NCBI RefSeq assembly: GCF_000149955.1
Contig: NC_030993.1
Location: 2,437,544-2,501,543 of the forward strand
Length of the DNA: 64,000 nucleotides
Source of the DNA: Fusarium oxysporum f. sp. lycopersici 4287
Taxonomy: Eukaryota > Ascomycota > Sordariomycetes > Hypocreales > Nectriaceae
Reading direction: 5' to 3'
Both the position numbers and the translations under genes were made by a program. Shown piece by piece: positions 59,981 to 64,000 of this stretch (within the stretch, counting starts at the first letter, position 1; every line of letters begins with the position of its first letter). The notes under the pieces were generated by a model. It was given only the letters and a program-made list of their open reading frames with translations, had not been told where the DNA came from and did no database searches.

Positions 59981-62900
59981 CTAATACATCTCCTTGAACT
60001 GAGGAAAGACAGTACCATCAACTCCAAACATGCCGCTGTTGGACGCTTCAGAAACTTCAGCATTCGGCCCCTGTTGTCCATCATTATCGTTGTATTGGAA
60101 TCCATTCAACCCTACATAGCCCTCGAACATTCGTGACATCTCGGCTTGAATTCGTGATCCGTTCTGAGCCATCGAGTCTGGGGTTGCAGCTTGTGATTGC
60201 TGACCCGGAATAGAGGGCTTGCGGAACGGTTGTTGTTGTTCCATGTGGCCTCGAGCAAGCCCTATCATCCCTAATGCTGCTGTTGACTGGGGATCGTCCT
60301 CAGCATTAAGTCCGAATCGCGGTGCCACGTCTTTGAGTGATCGAATTGTGCGCCAAAGTCGCTGCGATGCCCAGCTCTTGGCGGATAAATCCTTTACCAG
60401 CTCGAGAGCCATATAAAACTCCTCACGGCAGGAAGCGCTGAAGCGGACCGGGGCATGAACAGATGCGAGGAAGACGACCGCAATTGCAGATGTGAGGAAT
60501 TGGTGGTAGAACACCTGTACACGTCTGTATAAGTTGGTTGTGTTATTCAGGTGGCTAAGGTATCGGATAGTGTCTTTGGCGATGTCAACTACACGTTCCG
60601 ACTGCGCAGGATGCGCCATGATGCTTGTGGCGCTATGCAACACAGGCGTGTAAAGCCAGATCCGCATCTGCATGTTGTTAGCCTATACCGACTGAGTCTT
60701 GAATACAACACTTACTTGATTCAGGCGTAAATATGTCCAGATCCGTAGGCGTTGCAGATTATAGGAGGGAGTCGACGTTATATGCTTCTCCTTGTCCCAG
60801 TTACGAACCTTGACCTCTTCGGGAATCTGTTCATACCACTGTAACAACTCCTGGTCGACGTTTTCCAGTTCCGTTGAGCGCAAATCGCGTGCCAGAACCG
60901 GTCCAAAATGGGCTACTTGTCGCCACACCTTTGCACCTATCCGAGAATAGGTGATCATGGCCACCAGATAAGGATATTCCTCCTTAAAATCGTTAGCTGA
61001 GACACGGATTGTGGGTTCATCAAGTACTAACTGGGAATGGCAGCTCTGAATCGATTTCCTCGTCTTGAACGACGAAAGGCAGCCCAGTTGCAAAAGCCCA
61101 TCGCCTATCCAGAACATATGCCGACCAGAAGCTGACGAGAGCATTCTTACGTTCCTCTTCATCCTGGATTCGCATCAGACCTGTTCTTTGATGGATGCCA
61201 AGCTCCAGGCATAACCGTGCGACGTGACCCATAACTCTCCAAGCCAAAACTTCATCGTTGGAGAGAAATCTATACCCAGCAACTAGAGCCAATATCGGTA
61301 AGGTCGTGACATCCGCAGCCTCGGCCATGAGCTTTCGGTTAAGAACCGTTTCCATGCTCTCAAACAAGCGAATGGCTTTATCACTATGCCCATGCTCTTC
61401 CACCACTAGAGCACAGCACATGATGATTTTGAGCTGTAGAGTCTTATCGTCGTTGACCAATTCTCTGGGGCTTTGTTGTCGTAGGGTTTCGAGAAATGTG
61501 GCCATATTCTTGGCATGGGATATCACGGTTTGAATGTTGAGCACAGGGTACATGATACCAATCTCTTCCTCATGCAGACGACACAAGCGAACCATTTCGT
61601 CCTTGTCGAATTCGTGGAGGGGATCTCTTGGTCGCGTGGACATGGAGCCCATGCCATCGTTGAGGTGTGGATTTTCCTCGTCTGATATGCCTTTGTAGCC
61701 CATGTTGTTGATAGTATTGTTGGCAACGTCGAGACTGAAGGCCATGCTTGTTGGGCCACGGAAAGAACCATATTTTGAACTGTCCTGGCGGTTAAGTGAA
61801 GTAGAACTATGAGAGGGCGAAGGGGCGACTGCTGGCGTGCCGTGGCCATGGGTCATTGTTCGGTCACCAAGTGAGGAATAACGGGCAGGTTCGGACTGAA
61901 GGGCCTTGACGGTTTGGTGAAGCCAACCGACTTCTTCTTGAAGGCGGCCTAGTTGTGATGTGACCTGTTTGAACTCGTCTGATTCCTTAAAGTTCCCAGA
62001 GCAGCAGTTCGGGGCATATAGACAGGCCAAGTTGAGGTTGCCACATCGTTGGCAAGGAGTTTCGGCATTACATTTTATCTTTCGTCTCTGCATTCATTAC
62101 TATATGTGGTNNNNNNNNNNNNNNNNNNNNNNNNNNNNNNNNNNNNNNNNNNNNNNNNNNNNNNNNNNNNNNNNNNNNNNNNNNNNNNNNNNNNNNNNNN
62201 NNNNNNNNNNAGTGGCGTGTGAATGAGTGGGATCTAAAACGGCTGAAACAGGAGTGGGTTCGGATTGCCGACCCAGCCGTCTGGGTTCGTTTATGTCGTG
62301 CAACAAGGAGGCCGAGATGTTTGACGTCCGAGGACTTGAAGGGGCTCGATAGGCGAGTATCGTGCAGTCTTGTGTCGCCGTCTCTTGAACGAACCCCTCT
62401 ATGGTCGTCATGAGGTGCGTCCTGTCCTTCAAAGATGCCTCGCCTCACCTCATCTCATCCTTGCCTCATATGATCTCATATCATAATGGTCCGGGGGTTG
62501 ATAGTAGATGTAACGAGATGGTCAGAACTCACTCTGTTTCTTTTACTTCTTGTTTGCTTCGCTCCGTTGCCTTGACCATCATCTGTCGACTTCCTCTTAT
62601 TGGCATTAGACGCGCTCGCACCGTGAGCGGAATTGTCGCCGACAGAGGCGGAACTTGGACTGGCATGATTCTCGTAAGCAATAGGAGCACCCGTAGAGGC
62701 TCCCACGGCGCTCCCGGGGGTACGGGCTGGAGTCCCACCTCGTCCGGCGCCGGAGCCGGGGCCGAGAGACGGGCTCGAGGTTGGATTCAATACAGGAACT
62801 TGGGCAAGGAATCTGAGGTCGCTTGCTTGTGTCTCGATCTGCTCCATTGTGCCAAAATGGCCATCGACTGTGGCGGAGTCGTCGGAAAGGTGAGAGTGAG

Positions 62901-63327
62901 AGAGCGATTGATGAGTGGGTAATATTTGATGATGAAGGGCGTGAGGGTGAGTGTAGGGTGAGTTTGGGTGCGATTGAGGATGAATGTGAGGATGATTGTG
63001 AGCGCGAACTGCTAGAGGTGACGCGAATTGTGCATGCGTAAAAGGTATTATCACTGGACTTCCAGCTGGGTCATGGTCGGGGGCCACTAGGTCGGTAGCA
63101 GTAACGGGGCGCTGAGAACTGCGCCTGCGCCAACGCCAGGTGCTACCCTCGCTCCTCCCAGGTATGCTCTGGTTGCCAGGATGCGAATGAGGATGATGAC
63201 CTAGCGGTATATCCACGTGACCCGCATATTCTGAAGTGATAGGAGCGGAATGCACGGTCCTGCCGCCGAGGAAATCATCGGCTTCAATCGCTTGTTGCTG
63301 CTGAATAACACCTTCATCCATATCCAT
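59981..63327 (-). CDS. Zn2Cys6 fungal-specific transcription factor, zinc cluster split by an assembly gap
   Basis: Nuclear regulator of unknown targets. Visible coding parts: 62533-63327 (265 codons from the ATG at 63327; His/Ser/Gly-rich, ending KQTRSKRNR before a GTGAGT donor), 61032 to about 62087, 60716-60982 and 59981-60667. The zinc cluster resumes after the gap as RRKIKCNAETPCQRCGNLNLAC then LYAPNCC. The first Cys pair should lie in or at the edge of the 100 N. Then come a coiled-coil-like stretch (QVTSQLGRLQEEVGWLHQTV), the middle homology region (EEEIGIMYPVLNIQTV ... FWSAYVLDRRWAFATGLPF) and a Gln-rich tail. Direct splicing of 62533 to 62087 would delete half the cluster, so a hidden exon is far more likely. 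Excluding it, about 845 residues are visible. Confidence 0.82.
62111..62210. other. Assembly gap (100 N)
   Basis: Exactly 100 N, a conventional length for a gap of unknown size. It lies where the first part of a Zn2Cys6 cluster is expected, so the true missing length could differ. Confidence 0.99.
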
Positions 63328-64000
63328 CTCCCCCTCGGCATCCCTCACACCGAAGACGTGGTAATAGCCCTCCAGCCTTGCTTTTCTTCAGTAATCACCT
63401 GAAAACTGAACCGTTACGCTCTCCCGTGCGCACAACGCCAAGAAAGAGCAATGCCGGGAAAGGGAATTCCAGCCGGATCCAACCAAAAGCGTCCCTCTTA
63501 GAACTGTCGGGTCCGCATGGACTGATCCAGAGTCTCGGAGCCGAAACCTAATCAAATGCGTCCCGTCCACTTGGTAATTTCGATTGGGCAACAATTCCAA
63601 TGAGGTTGGTGCTCCAAGAGTCCTGTGCTGGTCGATCGCTACAGATTCCTCAATAACAATCGAGTGTCTGTTGTGAGGATATCGATGTTGATATCGTCTC
63701 GGTATCCATACAGTTGGAAGCTGGCGGTCGCAATAACAACCCAATATGATAATGACTGTGAACAATTGTCGAAACTCCTGGTCTGCCGGAGGAAGTTGAA
63801 CTCGGCTTTCGATAACAGCTTTTTGATCTCTCGGTTGGCGATTCGTCCTCCGTCGTGATATGCGATGCTTCTTTAACACGATCGTTGATGGGGACCTCGC
63901 TCAACTTAAACAACTATACCGGCTGTTGAATACTCAACGGCGAACTCTACACAGCGCTCACCTCCCTTGCTCTCTGCCTTACCTGTGGAGATTGACCACC
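63328..64000. other. Upstream region of the last Zn2Cys6 gene
   Basis: Presumed promoter and leader. A 163-codon frame on the minus strand (63388-63879) has no recognisable domain and is probably chance or leader sequence. Confidence 0.5.

Noticed and set aside
63388..63879. 163-codon minus-strand frame near the right edge
   Set aside because: No domain is visible; it probably reflects the leader or promoter of the Zn2Cys6 gene.

Overview
The window is a piece of chromosome from a filamentous ascomycete. A fungal phytochrome, copper-fist and Zn2Cys6 regulators, a two-part mitochondrial cytochrome c haem lyase and short introns of about 45-80 bases (GTAAGT-like donors, CTAAC or CTGAC branch sites, AG acceptors) all point that way. 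Protein style and promoter repeats suggest a Sordariomycete, probably a Fusarium-like Hypocrealean; the genus is an inference. One run of 100 N (62111-62210) is an assembly gap.

Left half (1-33 kb), gene-poor. A phytochrome histidine kinase (fphA) runs off the left edge. It is followed by about 7.5 kb without a recognisable gene, part of it visibly A+T-rich. Then come a ketopantoate-reductase-family enzyme (11.8-13.0 kb), about 10 kb more without a gene, a copper-fist transcription factor (22.9-24.4 kb) and a Zn2Cys6 regulator with a His/Glu-rich head (27.0-29.4 kb). Another 3.7 kb gap ends in a SAM-dependent methyltransferase (33.1-34.0 kb).

Right half (35-64 kb), gene-dense and mostly housekeeping: PAN2 deadenylase (12 exons), an uncharacterised protein whose frame is interrupted by a TAG, a nucleolar RRM protein, a small secreted protein, cytochrome c haem lyase, an ABC1/UbiB kinase, a TCO89-like TORC1 subunit, an SPF30-like Tudor protein, IND1, BFR2, a small membrane protein and a second Zn2Cys6 regulator whose zinc cluster is cut by the assembly gap.

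Themes: light, copper and nutrient signalling on the left; RNA decay, ribosome biogenesis, splicing and mitochondrial respiratory-chain assembly (haem lyase, ABC1 kinase, IND1) on the right. I found no CRISPR array, no intact transposon, no rRNA and no convincing tRNA. Exon boundaries were placed by hand from reading frame, splice motifs and remembered family similarity; no search was run.
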